A DNA stretch of 48,985 bases from Mesorhizobium sp. J18 (GCF_007829525.1 NZ_VLJP01000001.1:132854-181838); one strand, 5' to 3'; counted from the stretch's first letter, positions 16,066 to 25,004 are shown. Numbers and translations: made by a program. The notes: generated by a model from the sequence alone, not told the origin.

Positions 16066-18906
16066 ATGCTGTCAGGCTCGCGTGTTGAGCTTTCCAGGCC
16101 GGTTTCGGACGAGATTCGCAAGACGACCTGCTATATGTGCGCCTGCCGGTGCGGGATCGATGTCCACCTCAAGGACGGCAAGATCCGCTATATCGAAGGT
16201 AATCGCGACCACCCGGTCAATCGCGGCGTTCTGTGCGCCAAGGGTTCTGCCGGCATCATGCAGCACTACGCGCCGGCGCGGCTGAAAGCGCCGATGTTGC
16301 GCACCGGGCCCCGCGGTTCGGGCGAGTTCAGGGAGATTTCGTGGGATGAGGCGCTGTCCCTGGCGACCGACTGGCTGGGTGATGTACGGAGGACTGACCC
16401 GAGGAAGCTCGCTTTTTTCACCGGTCGTGACCAGTCGCAGTCCCTGACCGGCTATTGGGCCCAGCAGTTCGGAACGCCCAATTATGCCGCCCATGGCGGT
16501 TTCTGCTCGGTCAATATGGCCGCCGCCGGCATCATGACGCTCGGCGGCGCATTCTGGGAATTCGGCTCGCCGGATTGGGACCGCACGAAGCTCTTCATCC
16601 TGTTCGGTGTGGCCGAAGACCATGATTCGAACCCGATCAAGATCGGCATCTCGAAGGTGAAGCAGAGGGGCGCACGCTTCGTCTCGGTCAATCCGGTACG
16701 CACCGGTTATTCGGCCATAGCCGACAACTGGATCGGCATCCGGCCCGGAACGGACGGACTGCTGATCCTGGCGCTGGTGCATGAGCTTCTGAAGGCCCGC
16801 AAGATCGACGTAGACTATATCGTCCGCTATTCCAACGCCTCCTGGCTGGTCATCGACGCGCCCGGCAGTGCCGACCATGGCCTCTTCGCGCGTGATGGGG
16901 AGGGCAGGCCGCAGATCCATGAAACGGTCACCGGCCTTATTGTGCCGCATGGGACGAGAGGGGCCCGCCCCGCTTTGTCGGGCCGCTTCACTCTCCCGGA
17001 CGGGCGCTTCGCCATTCCCTCCTTCCAACTGCTCGCGGAAGAGTATCTCGATCCGAAATATGCGCCGGAAACGGTCGCGGCCGAAACGGGCGTTCCAGCC
17101 GAAACGATCCGCGGACTTGCCGCCGAGATCGCGCGAGTCGCCTTCGAGCAAGTGATCGAGGTGCCGCAGCCATGGACGGACATGAACGGCGAGCGGCATG
17201 ACAGCTTCATCGGCCGCCCGGTCTCCTTCCATGCCATGCGTGGCATCTCGGCCCATTCGAACGGTTTCCAGACGGCCCGTGCGCTGCATATGCTGCAGGT
17301 GCTGATCGGTGCCGTGGATTGCCCCGGCGCTTTCCGCTTCGAACCGCCCTATCCAAAACCTGTCGACGAGCATCCGAAGCCGCATGGCAGGGCGGAGCAT
17401 TTCGGCTCCAGCCAGCCGCTTTCCGGTCCGCATCTGGGTTTTCCGCGCGGGCCGGAGGATCTTCTGGTCGATGAGGAAGGCCGGCCGACGAGGATCGACA
17501 AGGCCTTCTCCTGGGAGGCGCCGATCGCAGCGCACGGCCTGATGCATATGGTGATCGCCAATGCGCATGCCGGCGATCCGTATCCGGTCGATGTCCTGTT
17601 CCTCTACATGGCCAATATGGCCTGGAACTCGTCCATGAACACGGCCGGCGTCATCCGGATGCTGGAGGACAAGGAGCTGGAAACCGGCGAATACCGGATC
17701 CCGAAGATCATCTATTCGGACGCCTATTATTCAGAGATGGTCGCCTATGCCGATCTGGTTCTTCCCGACACGACCTATCTGGAACGCTACGACTGCATCT
17801 CGCTGCTCGACAGGCCGATCACGGAGCCTGATGCCGTGCAGGACGCCATCCGCTGGCCCGTGGTGGAGCCGGATCGCGACGTGCGCGCCTTCCAGTCGGT
17901 GCTGCTCGACCTCGGCGCACGGCTCAGGCTACCGGGCTTTGCCGACCATCTCGGAAAACCGCTTTATCGCGATTATGCCGACTATATCGTCCGCCACGAA
18001 AGACGGCCGGGTATCGGCCCGCTGGCGGGCTTCCGTGGCTCCGAGGGAGAAAAGACGGGACGCGGCGCGGCGAATCCGGACCAGTTACGCCGTTATATCG
18101 AAAACGGTTCCTTCTTTTCGGCCCATATTCCGCCCGAAGCGCAGTTCATGAAGCATGCGAACCGCGCCTATCAGGATTTCGCGGTGAGGATGGGCTTCTT
18201 CGACACACCGCAGCCGGTGATCTTTCAGCTCTATTCGGAAATTCTGCAGAAATTCTGGCTTTCGGCGGAAGGTGTGCGGGAGCCCGTGGCGCCCGAGGCC
18301 CATCGCGAGCGGATATTGAAGGCGTTCACGCCCTTACCGTCCTGGTACCGGCCACTGGAAGAAGATGGCATCGATCGCGCCGCATTTCCTTATCACGCGA
18401 TCACCCAGCGGCCGATGGCCATGTATCATTCATGGGGCTCAATGAATGCCTGGCTGCGGCAGATTCATACGTCGAATCCTCTCTATGTGCCCGGCGTGAT
18501 CTGCGACGAGGTCGGCCTTCAGGATGGAGACTGGGCCTGGGTGATTTCCCATCACGGACGCATCAAGGTGCAGATCGCCCGTTCCGATGCCGTCAACCGC
18601 GATACGATGTGGACCTGGAATGCGATCGGCAAGCGCGGCGGAACATGGGGGCTCGATCCGGGGGCCCCCGAGGCGCGCAAGGGGTTTCTGGTGAACCATC
18701 TGATCCACGAACTTCTGCCGCCGAAGGGCGACGGGATGCGCTGGTCGAACTCCGACCCGGTTACGGGCCAGGCGGCTTGGTATGACTTGCGGGTGCGCAT
18801 AGAGAAGGCAGAGCCGGGAGAGGCAAGCGAACCGCGCTTTCCCAGCATTGCCAATGACGCGGAAGCACCGAACGAACTGCGTTACGGTCAGGAGTGGAGC
18901 CAGTGA
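16066..18906 (+). CDS. soeA: Sulfite dehydrogenase (quinone), molybdopterin catalytic subunit
   Basis: A 946-residue member of the DMSO-reductase superfamily. SoeA oxidises sulfite to sulfate in the cytoplasm and passes electrons through SoeB and SoeC to quinone. The N-terminal [4Fe-4S] ligands are C22, C25, C29 and C57. A likely molybdenum ligand is C147 in GGFCSVNMAAAG, as in the polysulfide/thiosulfate reductase branch. There is no twin-arginine signal, which fits cytoplasmic SoeA and argues against periplasmic thiosulfate or polysulfide reductases. AAGGAG lies seven bases before the ATG. The assignment rests on gene order A-B-C, lack of a Tat signal, and resemblance of the third subunit to SoeC; another sulfur-oxyanion substrate is possible. 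Confidence 0.78.
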   Translation: MLSGSRVELSRPVSDEIRKTTCYMCACRCGIDVHLKDGKIRYIEGNRDHPVNRGVLCAKGSAGIMQHYAPARLKAPMLRTGPRGSGEFREISWDEALSLATDWLGDVRRTDPRKLAFFTGRDQSQSLTGYWAQQFGTPNYAAHGGFCSVNMAAAGIMTLGGAFWEFGSPDWDRTKLFILFGVAEDHDSNPIKIGISKVKQRGARFVSVNPVRTGYSAIADNWIGIRPGTDGLLILALVHELLKARKIDVDYIVRYSNASWLVIDAPGSADHGLFARDGEGRPQIHETVTGLIVPHGTRGARPALSGRFTLPDGRFAIPSFQLLAEEYLDPKYAPETVAAETGVPAETIRGLAAEIARVAFEQVIEVPQPWTDMNGERHDSFIGRPVSFHAMRGISAHSNGFQTARALHMLQVLIGAVDCPGAFRFEPPYPKPVDEHPKPHGRAEHFGSSQPLSGPHLGFPRGPEDLLVDEEGRPTRIDKAFSWEAPIAAHGLMHMVIANAHAGDPYPVDVLFLYMANMAWNSSMNTAGVIRMLEDKELETGEYRIPKIIYSDAYYSEMVAYADLVLPDTTYLERYDCISLLDRPITEPDAVQDAIRWPVVEPDRDVRAFQSVLLDLGARLRLPGFADHLGKPLYRDYADYIVRHERRPGIGPLAGFRGSEGEKTGRGAANPDQLRRYIENGSFFSAHIPPEAQFMKHANRAYQDFAVRMGFFDTPQPVIFQLYSEILQKFWLSAEGVREPVAPEAHRERILKAFTPLPSWYRPLEEDGIDRAAFPYHAITQRPMAMYHSWGSMNAWLRQIHTSNPLYVPGVICDEVGLQDGDWAWVISHHGRIKVQIARSDAVNRDTMWTWNAIGKRGGTWGLDPGAPEARKGFLVNHLIHELLPPKGDGMRWSNSDPVTGQAAWYDLRVRIEKAEPGEASEPRFPSIANDAEAPNELRYGQEWSQ

Positions 18907-19670
18907 CGAGCCTGCCCGCATTGCCTACGCCGAAGAAGCTCGGCCTCGTCATCGATCTCGACGTCTGCGTCGGCTGCCATGCCTGCGTGGTCAGCTGCAA
19001 GGAATGGAATACCGGCGGCTATGGCAGCGCGCTTTCGGACCAGCAGCCTTACGGGGCCGATGTCTCCGGCGCTTGGCTGAACCGTATTCATACCTTTGAG
19101 ATTATGCCTGAAAGCGGCGAAGTGGTGGGAGAGGCGGGCGAGGCGCGCATCGTGCATTTCCCGAAATCATGCCTGCATTGCGAGGAGGCCCCCTGTGTCA
19201 CCGTCTGCCCTACCGGCGCGTCCTACAAGCGGTTGGATGACGGTATTGTGCTGGTCGACGAGGAAAAGTGCATCGGCTGCGGTCTTTGCGCTTGGGCATG
19301 CCCCTACGGCGCCCGCGAAATGGACCTTGCCGCAGGCGTTATGAAGAAATGCACGCTGTGTATCGACCGCATCTATAACGAGACGCTGGAGGAGGTGGAC
19401 CGGGTGCCGGCCTGTGTGCGGACATGCCCCTCCAATGCCCGTCATTTCGGTGATCTCGCCGATCCGGACTCGGACGTGTCACGCATGGTGGCGGTGCGCG
19501 GCGGCATCGACCTCATGCCGGAGCAGGGGACGCGGCCGGTCAACAAATATCTGCCCCCGCGGCCGCGAAAGCCCCTTGCTGCCGGTACCTCGTCCCTGCC
19601 AAAGGCTGAAAATACCGACGACGCCAAGGGCTTTCTGGCTTGGCTCGACGGCATGCTGGATCGGATTTGA
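18903..19670 (+). CDS. soeB: Sulfite dehydrogenase iron-sulfur subunit
   Basis: A 255-residue DmsB/NrfC-like electron-transfer protein with cysteine groups for four [4Fe-4S] clusters: CVGCHACVVSC; CLHCEEAPCVTVCP; CIGCGLCAWACPYG; and CTLC with CVRTCPSNARHFG. It relays electrons from SoeA to the membrane subunit. The GTG at 18903 overlaps the soeA stop (GTGA) with AGGAG eight bases upstream; an in-frame GTG at 18894 is less likely. No signal peptide is seen, consistent with a cytoplasmic complex. Confidence 0.82.
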   Translation: MTSLPALPTPKKLGLVIDLDVCVGCHACVVSCKEWNTGGYGSALSDQQPYGADVSGAWLNRIHTFEIMPESGEVVGEAGEARIVHFPKSCLHCEEAPCVTVCPTGASYKRLDDGIVLVDEEKCIGCGLCAWACPYGAREMDLAAGVMKKCTLCIDRIYNETLEEVDRVPACVRTCPSNARHFGDLADPDSDVSRMVAVRGGIDLMPEQGTRPVNKYLPPRPRKPLAAGTSSLPKAENTDDAKGFLAWLDGMLDRI

Positions 19671-19717
19671 GCATGGCTCACCCGTTTGCAATTGGGCGAG
19701 AAGACAGGCACCGGTGT

Positions 19718-19868
19718 CTTACCCTCCCTCTGGTGGGGAAGGTCGGTGAGCGGATGCAGCGAGGTGGTGGAATTCGCGAGGTGGGGTGCGGCTACAGGCA
19801 AGCGGCTTTCTTGTCACTGACCCCCACCCGGCCCTTCGGGCGACCCTCCCCACGAGGGGGAAGGTAAG
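19718..19868. repeat. Palindromic repeat element between soeB and soeC
   Basis: Terminal 28-base inverted arms (19718-19745 and 19841-19868) match at 24 of 28 positions, and each arm is itself a hairpin (CCTCCC...GGGAGG type). The family also occurs inside the fused ABC ATPase gene at 9990-10110. It fills almost the whole 205-base soeB-soeC gap and ends eight bases before the soeC start. This is unusual, since soeA and soeB are tightly coupled. Confidence 0.88.
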
Positions 19869-19875
19869 ACGCTGC

Positions 19876-20826
19876 ATGCATCCGGCATTCTCGATCATTG
19901 TCTTCACGACAGCCTCCGGCATGGGTTACGGTCTGGCGACCGTCCTTGGGCTTGGCCTTCTCGATCCGGCGGCCCTTTCGACCAAGCTGGCGCATGTGCT
20001 GGCGCTGGGCCTGATCGGGGCAGGCCTGGTGTCGTCAACCCTGCATCTCGGCAATCCGCAGCGCGCCTGGCGGGCCTTCTCGCAATGGAAATCGAGCTGG
20101 CTGTCGCGCGAAGGTGTGATGGCAGTAGTCGCCTTCGTGCCGCTTTGCATTTCCGCCTGGTCGGTGATTTTCGAAGATGCTTGTCTTGACTGGGCTGGCT
20201 TAATCGGTTCCGGGCTCAGCCTGCTTACCGTCTATTGCACGGCGATGATCTATGCCTCGCTGCGTTCTGTGGACGCTTGGCATACACGGCTGACACCCGC
20301 CTGCTACCTGCTTTTCGCCCTTGCCGGTGGCACGTTGTTCGCCTCCTTTTTCGCAAGCGCGGGCGAAAGCAGCGCCGCCCATGGCCTTTCAGCCACAGCC
20401 ATCGCTCTTCTGATTGCCGCCTGGGTGGTCAAGATCCGTTGGCGGCGGCGTCTGAAGAACCTGACCCCGCTTTCCAACCCCGAAAGCGCCACCGGGCTCG
20501 GCGCTATAGGGCGTGTGCGGCTCCTTGAGCGTCCGCATATGACCGAAAACTACCTGACGCGTGAAATGGGCTTCCGGATCGCGCGGAAGCATGCGGAAAA
20601 GCTGTTCCGTCTCGCGCTCATCTTCGGCGGAGCCGTGCCCATTGTTCTGATGGTCCTGTGCCTTCTTCCAGGCCTTTCCGGTGGGCTGACTGCATTGCTG
20701 CTTTTTGTGGCCGTCTTGAGCCATGCCCTTGGCATTCTGCTGGAGCGTTGGCTGTTCTTTGCAGAGGCCCGCCACGCGGTCATGAATTATTACGGCGGGC
20801 GTGAGCAGGACCTGCGGGCCGTATGA
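19876..20826 (+). CDS. soeC: Sulfite dehydrogenase membrane anchor subunit (DmsC/NrfD-like)
   Basis: A 316-residue integral membrane protein with about eight hydrophobic segments, which takes electrons from SoeB and reduces quinone. It begins MHPAFSIIVFTTASGMGYGL, characteristic of the SoeC/DmsC group, and has STLHLGNPQRAWRAF in the first loop. The ATG at 19876 is chosen by this homology; the frame extends upstream into a palindromic repeat, which would give an implausible hydrophilic N-terminus. The ribosome site (GGAAGG) lies in the repeat's right arm, so the repeat may influence SoeC translation. A hairpin follows at 20839-20859. Confidence 0.8.
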   Translation: MHPAFSIIVFTTASGMGYGLATVLGLGLLDPAALSTKLAHVLALGLIGAGLVSSTLHLGNPQRAWRAFSQWKSSWLSREGVMAVVAFVPLCISAWSVIFEDACLDWAGLIGSGLSLLTVYCTAMIYASLRSVDAWHTRLTPACYLLFALAGGTLFASFFASAGESSAAHGLSATAIALLIAAWVVKIRWRRRLKNLTPLSNPESATGLGAIGRVRLLERPHMTENYLTREMGFRIARKHAEKLFRLALIFGGAVPIVLMVLCLLPGLSGGLTALLLFVAVLSHALGILLERWLFFAEARHAVMNYYGGREQDLRAV

Positions 20827-20830
20827 TCGC

Positions 20831-20859
20831 AAAGAAAAGGCCGGGCGCTGGGCCCGGCC
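20831..20859 (-). terminator. Intrinsic terminator of the DUF3597 gene, possibly bidirectional
   Basis: A perfect 8-bp GC stem (GGCCGGGC with GCCCGGCC, loop of five) at 20839-20859. On the minus strand it is followed by TTTTCTTT, giving a classical terminator for the gene ending at 20965. On the plus strand it follows the soeC stop closely but lacks a T-run. Confidence 0.7.
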
Positions 20860-20964
20860 GACAGAAGGGTCATAGTCCTATATCGGGCGCATTGAAAACC
20901 CGACGTGAGCAGTGAGATCTGCCGCGACGTCGTTTTTGTTACGTCGTCCAATTCTGCCCGGTAA

Positions 20965-21384
20965 CTAGTCGGTGAACTCAGCCGGGACCTTGCCGCCATT
21001 CTCGGCGAGTCTTTTCATCAAGGTCTTGTGCAGCCAGATATTCATCGCTGCAGAATCTTTCATGTCGCCGGTATAGTTAAGTTCCTGGGCGAGTTCCTTA
21101 CGGGCGCTGAGGCTGCTGTCCAGGTCGAGTGCCTTCATCAGATCAACGATGGAGGTGCGCCAGTTGAGCTTTTGGCCCTTGGCGGCAACTGCCTTCTCCA
21201 GGATGGCTTCGACGTCCACGGGCTGGCCTGCGTCAGCCGTTGGAGCGGCCACCGGTTCGGGTGCCGCGGCACTCTCGGCTCCCGGGGCAGCCGTGGGGGC
21301 TGAATCGGGTGAAGCCGGGGAAGCCGAAGGTGCGGCCGCGGCGTTTCCGAAAATCGCCCCTTTGATTTTGTCAAAAATTCCCAT
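20965..21384 (-). CDS. DUF3597 family protein
   Basis: A 139-residue protein. Residues 1-10 (MGIFDKIKGA) form a short amphipathic start, residues 15-55 are an Ala/Pro-rich low-complexity linker, and residues 55-139 match DUF3597 (LNWRTSIVDLMKALDLDSSL, ARKELAQELNYTGD). The fold resembles small peptidoglycan-binding or LysM-adjacent modules, but no function is established. The start at 21384 has GGAGAG upstream; the longer frame to 21480 lacks support. A strong terminator lies downstream. Confidence 0.85.
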   Translation of the reverse strand: MGIFDKIKGAIFGNAAAAPSASPASPDSAPTAAPGAESAAAPEPVAAPTADAGQPVDVEAILEKAVAAKGQKLNWRTSIVDLMKALDLDSSLSARKELAQELNYTGDMKDSAAMNIWLHKTLMKRLAENGGKVPAEFTD

Positions 21385-21619
21385 CTTTCTCTCCTCGTAT
21401 CCCGGCGGTTCACTACAGAACGCCTTGGCGGCGACATTGAGCAACAGCAAATCCGTCGGGTCAACCAGGATCAATGACAAACTTGCCTAAAGGATCGATA
21501 TCGGTATCTGCATCGGGGTGGAATTCGGACCGACGGGCAGCTGCAATACATGCTGACAACTGGGAGGCGGGAGGCAAGAAGCAATATTGCGGAGGGAAAT
21601 CTTGGAGCTTGGAAAGCAA

Positions 21620-21696
21620 TGGCGCGAGTGACGGGGCTCGAACCCGCGACCTCCGGCGTGACAGGCCGGCACTCTAACCGACTGAGCTACACCCGC
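21620..21696 (-). tRNA. tRNA-Asp (GTC)
   Basis: Full cloverleaf of 77 bases with encoded CCA. The acceptor GCGGGTG pairs with CACTCGC, the D-arm contains TAGCTCAG, the anticodon stem CCGGC/GCCGG encloses loop CTGTCAC with anticodon GTC at 21660-21662, and the T-loop is GGTTCGA. Confidence 0.97.
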
Positions 21697-21804
21697 GCTT
21701 CGGACGTCGGCGCCAGTGGCGTCTGCGTCTCGTGGCGGGTCAATTAGGCGGTTCGCGAATGCGTGTCAAGCCGCATCGGAGGCTATTCCCTATGAGTTTG
21801 ACCA

Positions 21805-21834
21805 ATCATGCGATGCTTATGCCCGTCGCATGAT
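21805..21834. other. Hairpin between the two tRNA genes
   Basis: ATCATGCGA (21805-21813) and TCGCATGAT (21826-21834) form a perfect 9-bp stem with a 12-base loop. It lacks a T-run on either strand, so it is not a classical terminator. It lies between two divergently oriented tRNA genes; role unknown. Confidence 0.45.
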
Positions 21835-21881
21835 TTCCCCTTGCGGCAAAGCCGCGAAACGCCTAAACGAACGGCCGAAAA

Positions 21882-21957
<76 letters not shown>

Positions 21958-22104
21958 TTCCAATCCTCGGACAGTGCTGTGGGCGCCGTCATCTTGGACC
22001 TCTTCCGTCCGTCAGGGCTGGGTCACAGAATCTCCTCGTCCCTTATCTTGCCTCTTTTCCTCACGGAGCCCTGCCACAGATATTGCAGGTAAGCCGGAGG
22101 AATC

Positions 22105-22338
22105 ATGATGGAAGAGAAACATATCTATAAGGTCATAGAGCTTGTGGGATCGTCGACCGACAGCGTCGAAGACGCCATACGCATGGCAATAAGGTGCGCT
22201 GGAAAATCGCTTCGGAATCTGCGCTGGTTTGAAGTCGTACAGACGCGCGGTCACATAGAGAATGGCGAGATCCATCATTTCCAGGTCGTTCTGAAGGCCG
22301 GTTTTACGCTCGAGGACGGCGACGACGAAGATGATTGA
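22105..22338 (+). CDS. Dodecin family flavin-binding protein
   Basis: A 77-residue protein of the dodecin family, whose members assemble into hollow dodecamers that bind and store or quench flavins. The fold signature is complete: YKVIELVGSS, then a helix with DAIRMAIRCAGKSLRN, the flavin-stacking tryptophan in LRWFEVVQTRGHIENG, and QVVLKAGFTLED. The acidic tail EDGDDEDD is an addition. Two adjacent ATGs follow GGAGGAATC; the first is used. It is a single gene just downstream of tRNA-Val, opposite the decayed repair genes. Confidence 0.92.
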   Translation: MMEEKHIYKVIELVGSSTDSVEDAIRMAIRCAGKSLRNLRWFEVVQTRGHIENGEIHHFQVVLKAGFTLEDGDDEDD

Positions 22339-22339
22339 C

Positions 22340-22471
22340 CTGTAGCGGGTCAGCTCGTCTTTGAGTTCGATCCAGACTGGCTCGTGGTCGCTGGAGCTCA
22401 TCGCGCAGCCTGCGCGCAACCTTCTTGCTCAGGAGCAGATGATCCAACCGCAGACCGGCATTCCGCGGCCA
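22340..22471 (-). pseudogene. Remnant of exodeoxyribonuclease III (xth) C-terminus
   Basis: From 22471 one minus-strand frame reads WPRNAGLRLDHLLLS, the signature near the end of exonuclease III (AP endonuclease). From 22401 a second frame reads SSSDHEPVWIEL, matching the terminal SDHAPVW motif that holds the catalytic Asp-His pair. The two motifs belong together in an intact gene but are here in different frames and closer than normal, so a deletion plus frameshift has occurred. The upstream part of the gene is absent; the segment starts directly where a LigD phosphoesterase remnant ends. Recognised by motif memory only. Confidence 0.55.
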
Positions 22472-22965
22472 GCGTCGGCGGCGGGATCGCGTTCTTTGAA
22501 AAGCAGCCAGTTCGTTTTGCTGTCGCCTGGCTTTTGTTTCAGTCGCGCCAGCATCCAGCCGCCATTCAGCTTCTCGCCTGCAAGACGGAACTTGAAAGAA
22601 CCTGAGGCGAGGCTCTTGTCGATATCATCCATGGGAGCCCAGACGCCCCGGTCCCAGACGATCATCGGGCCGCCGCCATATTCCCCTTCGGGGATGACTC
22701 CTTCAAAGTCGATATATTCGAGTGGGTAGTCTTCGGTCTCGACGGCCAGCCGCTTGTCATCGGGATTGAGCGACGGACCCTTCGGCACAGCGCAGCTTTT
22801 CAGCACATTGCCGACCTGCAGCCTCAGGTCTTAATGATCGGCAGTGGCCGAATGGTTGTGGATGACGAAGCGGTTGCCTGCGCTGACGCTTTCCTCGCCC
22901 GGCGGTTCACTGGTTCGGGAGAAGTCGCGCTTCTTCCGATAGTCGGTTAATTTCGACTTGTTCAT
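22429..22965 (-). pseudogene. Broken LigD-type 3'-phosphoesterase-domain gene with in-frame stop
   Basis: The frame starts at 22965 with MNKSKLTDYRKKRDFSRT and continues through GNRFVIHNH, then after a stop continues in the same frame with DLRLQVGNVLKSCAVPKGPS, DFEGVIPEGEYGGGPMIVWD and GGWMLARLKQ. This is the phosphoesterase domain of DNA ligase D (non-homologous end joining). The TAA at 22831-22833 sits where the family has Tyr in its HYDLRL motif, so a single base change truncates the protein at about residue 44. Beyond about 22472 the frame no longer matches and runs into an exonuclease III remnant. Probably inactive, unless the stop is a sequencing error. Confidence 0.8.
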
Positions 22966-23011
22966 GGCCCGACATCGGAGTTGCGGGCGGAATGGCAAGA
23001 GTTGATGAAGT

Positions 23012-23632
23012 TCAGCCGGCGTCCTGCGCCGCAAGCGCGGCCTTGAAGGCGGGCCGCTGCTGGAGGCGGTTCCAGTAAGCCGCCACCGGCTCGGTGAACT
23101 TGCCCGACAGCCCCAGTTCTTCGGCAAGCATCAGGGCAAAGCCGACCGAAATATCCGCCATGGTGAAGCGGCCGGCGCAAAGGGTTTCGGATTTCTGCAT
23201 AGCGGCATCGACCGCTCTGAGCCGGCCAAAGAACCAGCGCTCGTAGTCTTCCGCTACCTGAGGGTTACGGCGTTCTTCCGGCTCGAGGCGCGTGTAGCGC
23301 AGCACCAGCGTCTGCGGAAATGTGAGCGTCGCTTCGCCGAAGAACAGCCAGTTCAGATAAGCGCCGTAGTCCTGCTCGTCGGGCTGGACCAAAAGTTCGC
23401 GCGCTTCATAGTGGACGGCCAGATAATGGCAGATCGCGGAGGATTCCGTCATCCGCGTTTCGCCATCGATCATATAGGGAATGGTCCCCAGCGGGTTGAT
23501 GTCGAGATACTCCCGTTGGTGCACTCTGGGCGGAAAAGGCAGGAGCTTCAGTTCGTAATCCAGCCCTATCTCGCAAAGCGCCCATAGGACCCGGAACGAG
23601 CGCGCATTGCGGCAATGATAGAGCGTGATCAT
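23012..23632 (-). CDS. Glutathione S-transferase family protein
   Basis: A 206-residue GST. The N-terminal thioredoxin fold ([18 protein letters not shown], then [12 protein letters not shown] and the glutathione-contacting [11 protein letters not shown]) is followed by an all-helical C-terminal domain ([16 protein letters not shown]). The start at 23632 overlaps the stop of the upstream acyl-CoA dehydrogenase by four bases (ATGA). A longer reading frame upstream only shadows that gene. Coupling to an ACAD11-like enzyme suggests detoxification or isomerisation of a reactive intermediate in the same pathway; substrate unknown. Confidence 0.9.
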   Translation of the reverse strand: MITLYHCRNARSFRVLWALCEIGLDYELKLLPFPPRVHQREYLDINPLGTIPYMIDGETRMTESSAICHYLAVHYEARELLVQPDEQDYGAYLNWLFFGEATLTFPQTLVLRYTRLEPEERRNPQVAEDYERWFFGRLRAVDAAMQKSETLCAGRFTMADISVGFALMLAEELGLSGKFTEPVAAYWNRLQQRPAFKAALAAQDAG

Positions 23633-24906
23633 CCTGCCTTCCTGCCCTCTGCGCCGAGGGCGCGATCGGTGAGAGCCGGAGCCCATTGTTCCGGCCGTTT
23701 GTTGCTCTGGCGGCGGAATTCCAGCCGTGCAAGCTGGTCGCGATGCACCTCGTCCGGACCGTCGGCCAGCCTCAGCAGACGCGCCGTCGCGTAAGCTGCC
23801 GCCAGTCCGAAATCGTTGCCCGTACCGCCGCCGCCGAAGGCCTGGATGGCCCAGTCGATGACTTCGCAGGCCATGTTCGGTACGGCAATCTTGATCATGG
23901 CGATCTCGGCGCGCGCTTCCTTGTTGCCGACGGTATCCATCATATAGGCCGCCTTCAAGGTCAGCAGGCGGGCCTGCTCGATCTTGACGCGAGCCTCGGC
24001 GATCCGCTCGCGCGTCACGGAGTGTTCTGAAATCGGCTTGCCGAAGGCTACCCGCTGCTGCACGCGCTGGCACATCTTTTCCAGCGAGCGCTCGGCAAGG
24101 CCGATCAAGCGCATGCAGTGGTGAATGCGGCCCGGTCCGAGACGCCCCTGGGCGATTTCGAAGCCGCGGCCTTCGCCGAGCAGAATGTTGGAAACGGGAA
24201 CGCGGACATTCTCGAAGATCACTTCCGAGGCGCGATCCGGCACGCCGTAATAGCCGAAGACCGGTATGGATCGGATGACCTTTACGCCGGGCGTGTCTTT
24301 TGGCACGAGGACCATCGACTGCTGGCGATAACGGTCGGCATTTTCAGGGTCCGTTTTGCCCATGAAGATGATGATCTTGCAGCGCGGGTCGGTGGCGCCG
24401 GTGGTATACCACTTATGCCCGTTGATGACGTATTCTTCGCCTTCGCGCCGGATCAGGCTTTCGATATTGGTCGCATCGCTCGAGGCTACGGCCGGTTCGG
24501 TCATGGCGAAGGATGAGCGGATTTCGCCGGCGAGCAGAGGCTCCAGCCAAGCCTTCTTCTGCTCCGGAGTGCCATAGCGGACCAGCACTTCCATGTTGCC
24601 GGTATCGGGCGCGGAGCAGTTGAAGACTTCCGGGGCCAGCTGCGATCGGCCCATGATCTCGCAAAGCGGGGCATATTCGAGATTGGTCAGGCCCGCGCCG
24701 AGCTCCGATTCAGGCAGGAAAAGGTTCCACAGCCCAGCGGCCTTAGCCTTGGTTTTGAGTTCTTCCACGATGGGCTGCACACCCCAGGGGCCGACATCCT
24801 CGGATTCGCGGTAGTATCGCGCCTCGTTTGGATAGATGTGCTCTTCCATGAAACCCTCGAGCTTGGCTTCGAGGGCCTTTACCCTATCCGATTTCTCAAA
24901 AATCAT
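23629..24906 (-). CDS. Acyl-CoA dehydrogenase, ACAD10/ACAD11-like
   Basis: A 425-residue acyl-CoA dehydrogenase of the ACAD10/11 subfamily. It has [16 protein letters not shown] at the flavin site and C-terminal [10 protein letters not shown] in place of the usual EGTNE; the position of the catalytic Glu is Asp, as I recall for ACAD10/11. In animals this domain is fused to an APH-like kinase and processes 4-hydroxyacyl-CoAs after phosphorylation; the bacterial LvaA/LvaC levulinate enzymes are comparable. Here the kinase is the divergent neighbour at 25109. The start at 24906 has AGGAGGA upstream. It is coupled to a GST gene. Confidence 0.88.
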   Translation of the reverse strand: MIFEKSDRVKALEAKLEGFMEEHIYPNEARYYRESEDVGPWGVQPIVEELKTKAKAAGLWNLFLPESELGAGLTNLEYAPLCEIMGRSQLAPEVFNCSAPDTGNMEVLVRYGTPEQKKAWLEPLLAGEIRSSFAMTEPAVASSDATNIESLIRREGEEYVINGHKWYTTGATDPRCKIIIFMGKTDPENADRYRQQSMVLVPKDTPGVKVIRSIPVFGYYGVPDRASEVIFENVRVPVSNILLGEGRGFEIAQGRLGPGRIHHCMRLIGLAERSLEKMCQRVQQRVAFGKPISEHSVTRERIAEARVKIEQARLLTLKAAYMMDTVGNKEARAEIAMIKIAVPNMACEVIDWAIQAFGGGGTGNDFGLAAAYATARLLRLADGPDEVHRDQLARLEFRRQSNKRPEQWAPALTDRALGAEGRKAG

Positions 24907-25004
24907 CGCTGCTTCCTCCTGGTCCTGTAGCGAAACCTCGGTAGCGGGCCCACAGACCAGCCTCCTCATATCGCACCGTAGAACAGACGCTTTCGGCTGG
25001 CAAT

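Noticed and set aside
16072-17568. A 498-codon open frame on the minus strand opposite soeA
   Set aside because: High-GC antisense shadow: no ribosome site, no domain, and the plus strand encodes a complete molybdoenzyme with intact motifs.
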